Positions 24,883 through 33,978 of a DNA stretch of 64,000 nt are shown here, in pieces. Origin of the DNA: JAJRQY01 sp965224435 (GTDB lineage Bacteria > Actinomycetota > Acidimicrobiia > Acidimicrobiales > SZUA-35); assembly GCA_965224435.1 (NCBI GenBank), contig OZ245048.1:1178001-1242000 (forward strand), in the 5' to 3' direction. The position numbers and the translations under genes are program-made. The notes under the pieces are model-generated. The model was not told where the DNA came from, searched no databases, and saw only the letters and a program-made list of their open reading frames with translations. The stretch's first letter is position 1, and each line of letters starts with the position of its first letter.

Positions 24883-25761
24883 TCAATCCAGGCCAGCAAC
24901 GAAGTCGAGAATCACCGAGGTGAACACGTCGTTCTTGTCACCGGCGATCATGTGGGCCGCGTCGGCCACGTCCACATAGCTGGCGTGGGGTACCGCCTTG
25001 ATGAATGCTTCGACTTCGGCGTCGGTGACAAGGTCCGAAAGTTGTCCTCGGACCAGGAGGGTGGGAGCCATCAGCGCATCGGTGGCCGCATCCATCTCGG
25101 TCCAGTAGTCCTTGGCCATTCCGCCCGAAGGTCGAGTCTGCAAGAAGGCCGGGTCCCAATGCCAACGCCAACGGCCGTCATCACCCAACCGCAGATTCTT
25201 CTCCAACCCCTTGGTGTCGGCCGGACGCTTGCGGTGAGGTTGGTAAGCAGCGACCGCTTCGGCTGCTTCGTCAAGAGAAGCGAAGCCATGCTCAATATCA
25301 GCCTGCATGAATTCCAGGATTCGGCGAACGCCGTCCAGTGAGGGGCGATGGGTGATGTCGACCAGGACCAGGGCGGCAAATGCTTCCGGAGTCTGATGAG
25401 TGGCCAACAATCCAGACATGCCGCCAAGTGATGCTCCGATCCAGATCACCGGTTCATCAAGCCACGCCGCGATTGACACCGCGTCGCTACCGTAGGCGGG
25501 GTTGGAATAGTCGCCATCTGTGGCCCATGTGCTGTCGCCGTGGCCACGCAGATCGTAGGTCAGAACCCGATGTCCTTGGGCGGCCAAGGTGGTGGCTGTT
25601 GCTCCCCAGGAGTGATGGGTCTGCCCACCACCGTGAGCGAGAACGATCGGCTTTCCTGCCCCTGGCCAGACCCGGGTGGCGAGGTCAATTCCGAGAGTTG
25701 ATCGAATGGTGAGATGCTCGGGATCAGGAACATTTTGCTCGTTGTGGTGATGGGTAGTCAT
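24883..25761 (-). CDS. Alpha/beta hydrolase
   Basis: A 292-residue hydrolase fold. The oxyanion region is VLAHGGGQTHHSW, the second strand ends TYDLRGHGDS, and the nucleophile elbow is GASLGG (Ser). The late acid is probably in VRGQLSDLVTD, and the catalytic His in DAAHMIAGDKNDVF. A central cap region is acidic and Arg-rich. It probably hydrolyses a small ester or C-C bond; the substrate is unknown. It is divergent from the glutaryl-CoA dehydrogenase gene. Confidence 0.88.
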   Translation of the reverse strand: MTTHHHNEQNVPDPEHLTIRSTLGIDLATRVWPGAGKPIVLAHGGGQTHHSWGATATTLAAQGHRVLTYDLRGHGDSTWATDGDYSNPAYGSDAVSIAAWLDEPVIWIGASLGGMSGLLATHQTPEAFAALVLVDITHRPSLDGVRRILEFMQADIEHGFASLDEAAEAVAAYQPHRKRPADTKGLEKNLRLGDDGRWRWHWDPAFLQTRPSGGMAKDYWTEMDAATDALMAPTLLVRGQLSDLVTDAEVEAFIKAVPHASYVDVADAAHMIAGDKNDVFTSVILDFVAGLD

Positions 25762-25860
25762 TCCGCCTGGAAGTCTGGCGGAGATTGCTCACATGAAGCA
25801 AATGTCTATGTGGGCAATGGACTTCTATTGGCGGGTCCCGCTGGCCTAAGATCACGTGCT

Positions 25861-27051
25861 ATGGCAACCCCACTTCGACCAAAAGCCGAGAACGCCCGAG
25901 ACTTTCTCGCTACTGACTCCCTCCTTGATGATGAGGAGATCATGCTGCGCGACACCGTTCGCAGCTATGTGGACAAGGAAATCCTGCCCGAAGTTGGTGC
26001 CTGGTTTGATGCAGGGACCTTCCCCTACAAGGAAGTATCCAAGACCCTGGGTGACATGGGCTTGCTCGGTATGCACTTGGAGGGATATGGCTGTTCTGGT
26101 TCCTCAGCCATGATGTATGGCTTGGCTTGCACCGAGCTCGAAGCTGGGGACTCCGGCTTGCGAAGCTTCATGAGTGTGCAGGGTTCGCTGGCCATGTTTC
26201 CGATATGGGCCTACGGCTCCGAAGAGCAGAAGCAAGAATGGCTGCCTCGCATGGCCGCTGGTGAAGCCATTGGCTGTTTTGGTTTGACGGAGCCCGACTC
26301 GGGTTCTGACCCATCATCGATGCGCACCAACGCCAAGCAGCAACCCAACGGTGACTGGATCCTCAACGGGGCCAAGATGTGGATCACCAACGGATCAATC
26401 GCCGACGTGGCCGTGGTCTGGGCCCAGACAGACGAAGGTATTCGCGGCTTCGTGGTACCGACTGATGTCGAGGGGTTCTCCGCTCCAAAGATCGAGCGCA
26501 AGGTTTCGCTTCGAGCTTCCGTTACCTCTGAGCTGATCTTCGAAGACGTTCGCCTTCCCGCCGACGCGGTGTTGCCTGGTGTGGCGTCAATGCGTGGCCC
26601 GTTGAGCTGTTTGAACGAAGCTCGCTTCGGCATCCTGTTCGGCGTAGTCGGAGCAGCCCGAGCGTGTTATGAGTCGGCCTTGGACTACGCCAATGAGCGT
26701 GTCCAATTCGGTGGCCCAATCAGCCGCTTCCAGCTCACCCAGCAACGCCTGGTTGACTTCATGACCGCCGTCCAGCAAGGAACATTGGTGGCCTACCATC
26801 TCGGTCGACTCAAGGACCAGGGCCAGCTCGGCCCGGCCCAGGTCAGCTTCGGCAAGCGCCAGAACACGCGTATGGCCATCGAGGTGGCCCGCGAGGCTCG
26901 CTCGGTGCTCGGCGCCAACGGCATCACCACCGAATACCCAGTGATCCGCCATATGACCAACCTCGAATCGGTTTACACCTACGAGGGCACCAACGAGATC
27001 CACACCCTCATCATGGGTCAGGCCATCACCGGACACTCCGCATTCTCGTAA
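25861..27051 (+). CDS. gcdH: Glutaryl-CoA dehydrogenase
   Basis: A 396-residue FAD acyl-CoA dehydrogenase. The phrases RSFMSVQGSLAMFPIW, CFGLTEPDSGSDPSSMRT and the C-terminal TYEGTNEIHTLIMGQAITG match glutaryl-CoA dehydrogenase, whose Glu in YEGT is the base. It oxidatively decarboxylates glutaryl-CoA to crotonyl-CoA in lysine or tryptophan breakdown. Crotonyl-CoA would be a substrate for the enoyl-CoA hydratase encoded at 23611. The ATG at 25861 is used; the longer frame begins inside the divergent hydrolase. A general acyl-CoA dehydrogenase is the alternative. Confidence 0.85.
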   Translation: MATPLRPKAENARDFLATDSLLDDEEIMLRDTVRSYVDKEILPEVGAWFDAGTFPYKEVSKTLGDMGLLGMHLEGYGCSGSSAMMYGLACTELEAGDSGLRSFMSVQGSLAMFPIWAYGSEEQKQEWLPRMAAGEAIGCFGLTEPDSGSDPSSMRTNAKQQPNGDWILNGAKMWITNGSIADVAVVWAQTDEGIRGFVVPTDVEGFSAPKIERKVSLRASVTSELIFEDVRLPADAVLPGVASMRGPLSCLNEARFGILFGVVGAARACYESALDYANERVQFGGPISRFQLTQQRLVDFMTAVQQGTLVAYHLGRLKDQGQLGPAQVSFGKRQNTRMAIEVAREARSVLGANGITTEYPVIRHMTNLESVYTYEGTNEIHTLIMGQAITGHSAFS

Positions 27052-27138
27052 GTCCAGCCTCCTCCTAACACCGCATTCACGTAATCCTGTCGACTCCGAA
27101 GGAATCTGCTCTACTGGGGTGATGCGATTGGAAACGCC

Positions 27139-28008
27139 ATGGAGTTGACGTTTGAAGAAGTCCGGGTACTTGGCTCATTGATTGAGAAAGAGGCCAACAC
27201 TCCGGAGCACTATCCGCTGACCTCAAACGCCCTGACCGCGGCCTGCAACCAGAAGTCCAGTCGCGAACCAGTGCTGTCTTTGTCAACCCGAGAGGTCGAC
27301 GATGCGGTCATGCTGCTTCGCCAAGCTGGGCTGGCCCGCAGCAATATGGGTGGGCGCTCATCCAAACACCGTCACATCATGGACGAGGCGCTTGGGTTGA
27401 CAACGAACCAAACGGTGGTGCTTTCGGTGCTGATGTTACGCGGACCCCAATCGGCAGGAGAGCTCCGCACCCGAACCGATCGAGCCATTGGCTTTGCTGA
27501 CCCGGCTGAGGTTGAAACCGTCTTGGGATCATTGGCAGGCCGGGACGAGCCGCTGGTGAGAGATCTTGGTCGGGGAGCAGGCCAGAGCCAGAACCGCTGG
27601 GCCCATCTTCTGGGCGGAGAGGTCGAAGAAGGGATTCCACCCGGAGCAATCGCAACCTTCAGCCTCGTCGCTCTGGATTGTCTGGACCCTCACGCGCTTG
27701 CCGCCTTTTACCAGAAACTGGCTGGAGGTAAGATCAAGCAAGCTTCGGCCACCGAGGACTGGGTGCGGTTGCAGGTTGCTGGCGGATCAGATATCGGATT
27801 CCAGAAGGACCCTAACTACCAGGCACCGGATTGGCCCTACGGGGCTCCCCAACAAGCTCATCTGGACTTCGACGTTCCAGACCTTGAACGAGCAGAAGAA
27901 AAGGTTCTTGCCCTGGGGGCGGTGAAGGCGGACGATCAACCCTCACCGGAGGAATGGCGCGTCTTCGTCGATCCCGCGGGACATCCGTTCTGTCTGGTGA
28001 AAGCCTGA
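27139..28008 (+). CDS. YceH/DUF480 protein fused to a VOC (glyoxalase-like) domain
   Basis: A 289-residue two-domain protein. Residues 1-165 are YceH/DUF480: TFEEVRVLGSLIEKEANTPE, HYPLTSNALTAACNQKSSRE and LRGPQSAGELRTRTDR, two winged-helix units. Residues about 175-289 are a vicinal-oxygen-chelate fold: FSLVALDCLDPHALAAFYQK, HLDFDVPDLERAEEKVLALG and EEWRVFVDPAGHPFCLV, with the His and Asp/Glu pattern of VOC enzymes. YceH normally ends before the second domain. It could be a ligand-sensing regulator, but no function is established for either half. ATG start. Confidence 0.88.
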   Translation: MELTFEEVRVLGSLIEKEANTPEHYPLTSNALTAACNQKSSREPVLSLSTREVDDAVMLLRQAGLARSNMGGRSSKHRHIMDEALGLTTNQTVVLSVLMLRGPQSAGELRTRTDRAIGFADPAEVETVLGSLAGRDEPLVRDLGRGAGQSQNRWAHLLGGEVEEGIPPGAIATFSLVALDCLDPHALAAFYQKLAGGKIKQASATEDWVRLQVAGGSDIGFQKDPNYQAPDWPYGAPQQAHLDFDVPDLERAEEKVLALGAVKADDQPSPEEWRVFVDPAGHPFCLVKA

Positions 28009-28037
28009 ACGAAACGATCTCAACTCGGCAGCCTGTA

Positions 28038-28889
28038 TTAGACGGCGAGGGCCGGTTCTTGTAACAAGAGGTAGCCGTCTTCGATGGTGGGCGCAACCAG
28101 GGATGCGTTTGCTGGCGGGGTGCCCAGGCAGCGATATCGGCCATCGGGTTGCTGCCAAGAGGCGCGAGCTCCGACGGGCGGCTCGGGTTGCAGCCATGAC
28201 TTGCCATCGGCAAGAGCGGCCAAGGCCGATGGGCTGCCGGTGAATTGAAGTTGGCCGCCGGCCAAGACCAGGATGGTTTCGCATCCATTGGCTTCTTCGG
28301 TCAGGTGGGTGGAAATGATGGCGGTAGTGCTCAGACGTCGGTTGGCGATGATCTGCCGCAATCGCAGGCGTTCATCTGGATCGAGGTTGGCGCTCGGTTC
28401 GTCCAGAATCAGCAGACTTGGTGAGCCAAGCAAGGCCTGAGCTAGTCCGAGCCTACGTCGCATACCTCCGGACAGCGCACCGACCTTGTCGCCGGCGCGG
28501 TCTCGAAGCCCAACATCATCCAAGGCCGCAAACACGGCAGCACGCCGCTGACGCTCATTGTCGAACCCTTTGAGAACGGCGAAGTAGTCCAAGACGTCAA
28601 AGACTCGACCTGATTGGCTCAGACCTGGTTCTTGTGGCATGTAGCCAAGACGACGACGGATCTCGATTCGATCTGACTCATGCGCTGGGTCAAGGCCGTC
28701 GATCCGGACCCAGCCCTCATCGGGTGAGAGAACCGTGGCCAGACAGCGAAGCAGGGTTGTCTTGCCGGACCCGTTTGGGCCAAGCACGGCGACCAGGCCA
28801 CCCTCCAACATGAGGTTGAGGTTGGAGACAGCTGTCTTGTCACCAAAGGACTTGGTGAGTCCGCCGGTTAGAACCTGAGCGGACGTCAT
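28038..28889 (-). CDS. ABC transporter ATP-binding protein
   Basis: A 283-residue ATPase. Walker A GPNGSGKTT, signature LSGGMRRRLGLAQAL, Walker B LLILDEPSANLD and switch STHL are all present. The C-terminal 60 residues extend beyond the domain with an unusual Trp-rich stretch. It is the last of three genes, starting 4 bases within the membrane protein and probably using it as the membrane partner. The likely role is a drug or peptide exporter ATPase under the ECF sigma factor. The gene is convergent with the YceH fusion. Confidence 0.9.
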   Translation of the reverse strand: MTSAQVLTGGLTKSFGDKTAVSNLNLMLEGGLVAVLGPNGSGKTTLLRCLATVLSPDEGWVRIDGLDPAHESDRIEIRRRLGYMPQEPGLSQSGRVFDVLDYFAVLKGFDNERQRRAAVFAALDDVGLRDRAGDKVGALSGGMRRRLGLAQALLGSPSLLILDEPSANLDPDERLRLRQIIANRRLSTTAIISTHLTEEANGCETILVLAGGQLQFTGSPSALAALADGKSWLQPEPPVGARASWQQPDGRYRCLGTPPANASLVAPTIEDGYLLLQEPALAV

Positions 28890-29599
28890 GCTCTGACCTC
28901 CAAGCGGTCAAAGGCTTGTCGTCGCGAAAACACGACTACCAAGGACCCAGCCGCCAGCAGTACGGCCAGCAATTGGGCGGTGGGGGAGAAGGCTGCCAAC
29001 TTGTCGGTAGCGGCGATGTCGACAATCACCAGGGTGCCCAACCAGAGTCCAGCGGCAACAAGACTGGCTCGATGAGGCAGCATCATGGTCATGAGCGCAA
29101 GGTTCAGTGCCGTCAGCCCGATGGCTGGCAGCAGCCAAGCACCGGCCATGAGGGCCGCTGAGGGGCTGAGCAGCGAGGCCAAAGCAAGAACCACAGCCGA
29201 TACCCCAAGGACTACAGCCGAGCGAAGCAAGACCAGCCGAAGACCGCTCATTGGTGTAGCAAGGGTGATCTCATGAGCAGGGTCGGCACGAACCCCATAG
29301 GCCAGCGCAACCCCAAGAAGAGGAACCAGGGGTGCAATGACCAAGAATACAAACATGCTGGAACGAGGGTCGGTGGCATCAGCCGCACTCAATCCGACAA
29401 TGATGGCGGCGGCCAAGGCAGCAAACCATGCTCGCCGTAGAGCAGGTGTGCCCGCCATCAGTCGCACGGTTCCCGAGCTCAATCCAGTTTGGCCAAGCAG
29501 GCGTTCGACCATTGACGCTTTCGGGGTGTCAAGCTCGGCGCTGATAGCCAGCCAGTTCTCGGCCAGACGATCTTGATTCGCATGCTCATAGGCAGTCAT
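28886..29599 (-). CDS. Membrane protein, likely ABC permease or anti-sigma partner
   Basis: A 237-residue protein with about 60 soluble N-terminal residues and then six membrane helices, for example FAALAAAIIVGLSAA, FLVIAPLVPLLGVALAY, AVVLGVSAVVLALASLL, ALMTMMLPHR and AQLLAVLLAAGSLVVV. It overlaps the sigma gene before it and the ATPase gene after it by four bases each. It is either the permease of the ABC pair, an anti-sigma factor that senses membrane signals, or both. No zinc-binding anti-sigma HxxxCxxC motif is present. I do not recognise a named family. Confidence 0.65.
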   Translation of the reverse strand: MTAYEHANQDRLAENWLAISAELDTPKASMVERLLGQTGLSSGTVRLMAGTPALRRAWFAALAAAIIVGLSAADATDPRSSMFVFLVIAPLVPLLGVALAYGVRADPAHEITLATPMSGLRLVLLRSAVVLGVSAVVLALASLLSPSAALMAGAWLLPAIGLTALNLALMTMMLPHRASLVAAGLWLGTLVIVDIAATDKLAAFSPTAQLLAVLLAAGSLVVVFSRRQAFDRLEVRA

Positions 29600-30138
29600 T
29601 GCAGGGTCTCCTGAAGGCGGGCGCGGGCTCGCATGAGTCGGGTCTTCACTGTTCCGTGCGGAATGCCAAGAAGCTTGGCTGCTTCTTTGGTGGTGAGGCC
29701 GTCGATGGCGGTGGCGATGAGTACCGCTTGAAGGTCTGGATCCAGTGATTGCATGGCCGGCCCAAGTTCGCCGTGGGCGCCGGAGTCCAATAGGTCATCT
29801 TCGAAGGACGCGGTGCTGGTATTCATGGCGGCAATCACGTCTGGGGCGATGGGCTCGGGACGCTTCTTGCGGATCTGATCGATGAGTCGTCGGATGGCGA
29901 TACCCCAGATCCAGGCTCCGACGGCACCTTCCCCCCGGTACTTCTTCGCCGTTTTCCACACAGCAAGGAAGGTGTCCTGGATGGCAAGGTCCACCAAGTC
30001 CGGATCATTGCAGCGTGCTTGCAGTCTTCCTGTGAGCCAGGGAGCGTGACGGTAGTACAGCTGTTCCAGCGCGCTGCGGTCGCCGCGAGCAACGCGGGCC
30101 ATCAAGGCTTGATCCTCATCGCGGTCAATGGTGCTCAC
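29596..30138 (-). CDS. ECF RNA polymerase sigma factor
   Basis: A 180-residue sigma-70 family protein. Region 2 has ALEQLYYRHAPWLTGRLQAR and DTFLAVWKTAKKYRGEGAVG, AWIWGIAIRRLIDQIRK; region 4 has LIATAIDGLTTKEAAKLLGI and PHGTVKTRLMRARARL. There is no region 1 or 3. GTG start. It is the first gene of a three-gene operon with the membrane protein and ATPase, so it probably drives its own operon. The inducing signal is unknown. Confidence 0.93.
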   Translation of the reverse strand: MSTIDRDEDQALMARVARGDRSALEQLYYRHAPWLTGRLQARCNDPDLVDLAIQDTFLAVWKTAKKYRGEGAVGAWIWGIAIRRLIDQIRKKRPEPIAPDVIAAMNTSTASFEDDLLDSGAHGELGPAMQSLDPDLQAVLIATAIDGLTTKEAAKLLGIPHGTVKTRLMRARARLQETLQ

Positions 30139-30350
30139 TGTCTTGTTGTCACTTGCCGTGCCGGTATTCGTGAGGGTGGTTGCATAAGGCGGTCATAACG
30201 GACCTGTCGTATCGACGGGCCCAAGTGGTTCACATCTGGTCCTACATTCTCTTCGATACATCTTGCTTGATTCAGCCTTCGATAGGTCGAATGGCCCATC
30301 TTTCGCTGAAATCGGTTCGAGTGTGAACCGTTTCTCGGGGGACCTACGAC

Positions 30351-31511
30351 ATGCGATGTATGAGTACGACATCAACATTGCCATTGCCACCACAGCGACC
30401 ACCGGCAAGTTCTGGGGCATCTCCGTGGCCACCACAACCGCCGCAGCGGCCGCTGGTCTCGACCATCCAGGGCGGAGGGAAGTCTCCATTTCTGGCCGCT
30501 GATTCTGATGACTCGAAGCGGTCGAGGTGGCTTCGGAAGTTGTCGTTGGCCGGAGTTGTCACTGCGCTTGGCATCGCGCTTTCGCTGGTGATCGATTTGG
30601 AACCGCTTTTGGTCCTCATCCTGCTGTTCGTCATCGTGGTGCCGGTAGAAAAGCTCTACCCGCGACACAAGGGCCAGAAGATACGGCGACCAGAAGTCGG
30701 AACAGACATGGCCTGGGCCTTGCTCGCTCCGCTCATGGCACCTGTAGGAGGTGCGGTTGCCCTGACCGTCGCCATCGTCTCCTTCGCCTGGCTTCCAGGA
30801 CTTGCCATTCGCCCCCTTGTGGCCATGATCCCGCCAGCGATCGCACCTTTCGTCGGGATCGCGCTCTTCGACCTTGCCATCTACTGGCTTCATCGATGGT
30901 CACACGAAGTCCCTCTACTGTGGCGTTTCCATGCGGTTCATCACTCAACCGAGAAGTTGGACTGGGTCAGCGGGTTCCGAAACCATCCGGTCGATGGTGC
31001 CCTGGTCGCTCCGCCATTCGTTTTCTTACTCGCCGCTGGATTCAGCCCGGAGTTTTCCGGAGTCCTGGTCGTTATTCAGGTGGTCATCGGTCTGTTCCTG
31101 CACGCCAATACGCGGATCATGCTGCGCCCGTTGCACAAGATTGTCATGACGCCGGAATTTCATCATTGGCATCACGCCAATGAAGCCGACGCCTTCAACC
31201 ACAACTATTCAGTCTTCTTGCCCCTGTGGGACTTGATATTTGGCACCTACTTCATGCCAAAGCATCGACGGCCTCAGGTCTATGGCATTGATGAAGAAAT
31301 GCCCCAGGGGGTCATTGCCCAGTTCCGTCACCCGTTTCGGGGAATGGGCAACCCGCTGGTCCTTGTCTGGCGGGGAATCCGTCACCCGCTCCGGTCTATC
31401 CGTGATCTTCTTCGACTTGTTCGACCGATCCTGGCCCAGATATGGCGCTCAACCCGACGACCGACGCGGCAACTTCCATACCCAGGAAGCCATGTTGGCC
31501 AGCCTGATTGA
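30351..31511 (+). CDS. Sterol desaturase/fatty acid hydroxylase superfamily protein
   Basis: A 386-residue membrane enzyme with the di-iron histidine boxes HRWSH, HAVHHSTEKLDW and HHWHH. About five hydrophobic helices surround them, including LVLILLFVIVVPVEKLYP and FVGIALFDLAIYWLHR. The N-terminus is Pro-rich (PPQRPPASSGASPWPP), probably a cytoplasmic tail. The substrate could be a sterol, hopanoid, carotenoid or fatty chain; nothing nearby decides it. The GTG/ATG cluster at 30351-30362 gives two possible starts; 30351 is used. Confidence 0.87.
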   Translation: MRCMSTTSTLPLPPQRPPASSGASPWPPQPPQRPLVSTIQGGGKSPFLAADSDDSKRSRWLRKLSLAGVVTALGIALSLVIDLEPLLVLILLFVIVVPVEKLYPRHKGQKIRRPEVGTDMAWALLAPLMAPVGGAVALTVAIVSFAWLPGLAIRPLVAMIPPAIAPFVGIALFDLAIYWLHRWSHEVPLLWRFHAVHHSTEKLDWVSGFRNHPVDGALVAPPFVFLLAAGFSPEFSGVLVVIQVVIGLFLHANTRIMLRPLHKIVMTPEFHHWHHANEADAFNHNYSVFLPLWDLIFGTYFMPKHRRPQVYGIDEEMPQGVIAQFRHPFRGMGNPLVLVWRGIRHPLRSIRDLLRLVRPILAQIWRSTRRPTRQLPYPGSHVGQPD

Positions 31512-31701
31512 ACATCTCCAGGTCCACTCGTCCGGACTCTTCCCACTCATCGGCCCTCGGCACAATCTCCTAGGCGATAAATGAGCGGACGGCATCGCGA
31601 AACAGATCGTGATCTTGGTTGAAGAGAGTTCGACGCAACATGGTAGAAAATCTAGTAGTGACACAGCTTCGCAAGCCAAAGCAATCTACGATCCGTATCC
31701 G

Positions 31702-32343
31702 ATGTCATCGCCCATACTGGTCATAGGTGGTGGAGAAGCAATCTCCCCACGAGAACATGCCGCGCTACCGGACGCTGAACTTGTGATTGCTGCGGACTCG
31801 GGTATCGACCGAGCCCATGAGATCGGCCTCAATGTCGATGTTGCTCTTGGCGACTTCGATTCGGTCTCCGCTCAAGGCTATTTGAAGGCTGAGACCGCCG
31901 GCGTTGAACTCATTCGCCACCCGGAGGACAAGAACGAGACTGACCTAGAACTTGCCCTCTTGCATGCGGCCTCCCTCGAACCCGACCGAATCGTGGTGGC
32001 GGGTATTGGAGGCGGCAGGCTCGATCATCTGATGTCCAGCGTGCTCCTTCTTGCCGATGGCCGTTTCGCCAGCATCGAGGTGGATGCACTTGTTGGCAAT
32101 GAACGTGTGTCGGTGATTCATCGACGCCGGACCTTGACTGGAACAATTGGGTCGCGCGTCAGCCTGCTTCCGATTGGAGGCTCGGTACGAGGTGTTCATG
32201 CCACCGGGTTCGCATATGAATTGGACGATGAGACCCTGCAACGCCATTCGCCCCGCGGAATGAGCAACGCATTTGTTGCTCCCTTGGCTGTGGTCAGCTT
32301 GGATGTCGGCGTGTTGCTGGCCTTCCAGGAACTTCTCTCTTGA
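31702..32343 (+). CDS. thiN: Thiamine pyrophosphokinase
   Basis: A 213-residue enzyme transferring pyrophosphate from ATP to thiamine, giving thiamine diphosphate. The core motifs are VIAADSGIDRA, LGDFDSVS and DKNETDLELAL, followed by GIGGGRLDHLMS. The start is the ATG at 31702, where the family fold begins; a longer upstream frame looks non-coding. Its TGA overlaps the TTG of the next gene by four bases. Confidence 0.88.
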   Translation: MSSPILVIGGGEAISPREHAALPDAELVIAADSGIDRAHEIGLNVDVALGDFDSVSAQGYLKAETAGVELIRHPEDKNETDLELALLHAASLEPDRIVVAGIGGGRLDHLMSSVLLLADGRFASIEVDALVGNERVSVIHRRRTLTGTIGSRVSLLPIGGSVRGVHATGFAYELDDETLQRHSPRGMSNAFVAPLAVVSLDVGVLLAFQELLS

Positions 32344-33824
32344 ACACATTGCTTCGACGACAGGACCAACAACGCGGTCGAACCTGGGGCCAACGATTCG
32401 TCTTGGCCCTCAATGCGGCAATGTTTGTGACAGCGCTCACCCTTTCGTGGGTTCTTCACCTGACCTACCAGCAAGTCTCAGCCATCGATCGGATCGAACT
32501 GGGGGGGACCCTGAGTGTCGCTCCGAGTACCAAGCCGGGCGAACGTGTACTGAACATCCTGCTCGTTGGTTATGACAGTTCTGATGGCCTAGACCCGGAC
32601 GATCCGATCCAGGTCGGTCGGGACGGTGAACGTCTCGGCGATGTCACCATCATCCTTCATATCGATGAGCGGGCCGGTACAGCGGCAATGCTGTCCATTC
32701 CCCGCGATTTGTGGGTACCTATCGAGGGATACGGTGATCGTCGCATCAACTATGCCTTTGGTATCGAGGGCCCCGAGTTACTCATCGAGACCATCGATCG
32801 CGAGTTCGGCATCCCCATTCATCACTATATGAGTGTTGACTTCGCTGGCTTTCAGGGCATCGTCGAAGCCGTTGATCACGTTGATGTGTATTTTGAGCAA
32901 CCAGCCAGAGACTGGAATGAAACAGAACAACAGAGCCAAACTGGTTTCGAGATGCTCATCCCTGGCTGCCAACCCTTGGACCCGCCGACCGCATTGGCTT
33001 ATGTCCGGTCCCGGTACTACCAGGTCCAGCAGCCAGATGGAGAGTGGACCAACAGCCTGCCCTTGTCAGATATTGGAAGGATTCAGCGACAGCAAGATTT
33101 CATGTTCCAACTAATGAAACGGGCAATTGCTACCGGAGCGAGAAACCCCTTCACGCTGGCCGATCTGATCGATGTCACCCTCGAACAAATCACCATCGAT
33201 CAGGAAATGACGCCCCAGCTCTTGCTGGATCTCGGCGCAACCTACCGGTCCTTCGATCCTGGAGAACTCGGAACCTACAGTTACCCCTCTGACAGTGAGC
33301 GTGTGGGTACTGCTTGGGTCCTGTTGCCTCTGAAAGATCAGGCCGAAGCGGTTCTTGAACTCTTTCGGGGCTCCTCCGCTGACGCACCATCGACCGTCTA
33401 CCTCACGATCGAGGCAGACCCCGGCCAAAAAGACTTGCTACAGCATCTGACTGAGTCCCTAGAGCAAGACGGCTTCTCTATCGATGGCACACAGATTCGC
33501 CAGCATGAGGGTGGCATTGTTCTGGCCCATGGCCCAGATGGCCAGCAAGCAGCCGAGCTAGTCCAATCTTCGCTACGGCGCTCAGGTGTGCAAGAAAGCG
33601 TCACCCTCAAACTCGTGGCCGGAGACCCCGTCTTCAATCTGGCGTACCAGGGACGATCCGTCGTTATGATCCTTGGACCTGATGCCGGGGCCAGTCCTGG
33701 CTTGACCAACGAGCCAGCTGACAGCGATGAAGACAAGAGTTCGTCCCAGGATCCGCCTCCGAATGACAAGCCGGAGTTCGACTCTGACGCAGATGAGGTG
33801 CCAGAGCAGGTTCAATGTGGCTAA
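32340..33824 (+). CDS. LytR-CpsA-Psr (LCP) family protein
   Basis: A 494-residue membrane-anchored ligase. One N-terminal helix (FVLALNAAMFVTALTLSWVL) is followed by an outer LCP domain with NILLVGYDSS, RLGDVTIILHID and LSIPRDLWVPIEGYGDRRIN, then a LytR C-terminal domain near residues 375-460 and an acidic Pro/Ser tail. LCP enzymes move lipid-linked glycans onto peptidoglycan or wall. TTG start overlaps thiN. Next to the UDP-sugar cluster it may attach the polymer made there. Whether it works on that polymer is inferred. Confidence 0.88.
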   Translation: MNTLLRRQDQQRGRTWGQRFVLALNAAMFVTALTLSWVLHLTYQQVSAIDRIELGGTLSVAPSTKPGERVLNILLVGYDSSDGLDPDDPIQVGRDGERLGDVTIILHIDERAGTAAMLSIPRDLWVPIEGYGDRRINYAFGIEGPELLIETIDREFGIPIHHYMSVDFAGFQGIVEAVDHVDVYFEQPARDWNETEQQSQTGFEMLIPGCQPLDPPTALAYVRSRYYQVQQPDGEWTNSLPLSDIGRIQRQQDFMFQLMKRAIATGARNPFTLADLIDVTLEQITIDQEMTPQLLLDLGATYRSFDPGELGTYSYPSDSERVGTAWVLLPLKDQAEAVLELFRGSSADAPSTVYLTIEADPGQKDLLQHLTESLEQDGFSIDGTQIRQHEGGIVLAHGPDGQQAAELVQSSLRRSGVQESVTLKLVAGDPVFNLAYQGRSVVMILGPDAGASPGLTNEPADSDEDKSSSQDPPPNDKPEFDSDADEVPEQVQCG

Positions 33825-33929
33825 AACAGGCGAATTCTGGGCGAATGAATCACGCTTGAAGGGTACAGATACCCAGGAGTGAGCTGGGGAGATGAGATAC
33901 GGTCTTTCTCCTAGCACTCATACTATTTG

Positions 33930-33951
33930 GTACTCAGATTCTGTTGAGTAC
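33930..33951. promoter_or_regulatory. Inverted repeat upstream of ugd
   Basis: GTACTCA and TGAGTAC lie eight bases apart, about 28 bases before the ugd GTG. A TACTAT hexamer, a possible -10 box, precedes it at 33921. The repeat may be an operator or a short hairpin; it is a candidate only. Confidence 0.3.
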
Positions 33952-33978
33952 ACATAGCCTTCGATAAGGGAGCCTCGG

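Noticed and set aside
25714..25860. Longer start of the glutaryl-CoA dehydrogenase gene
   Set aside because: The extra residues overlap the divergent hydrolase gene and do not match the family; ATG 25861 fits.
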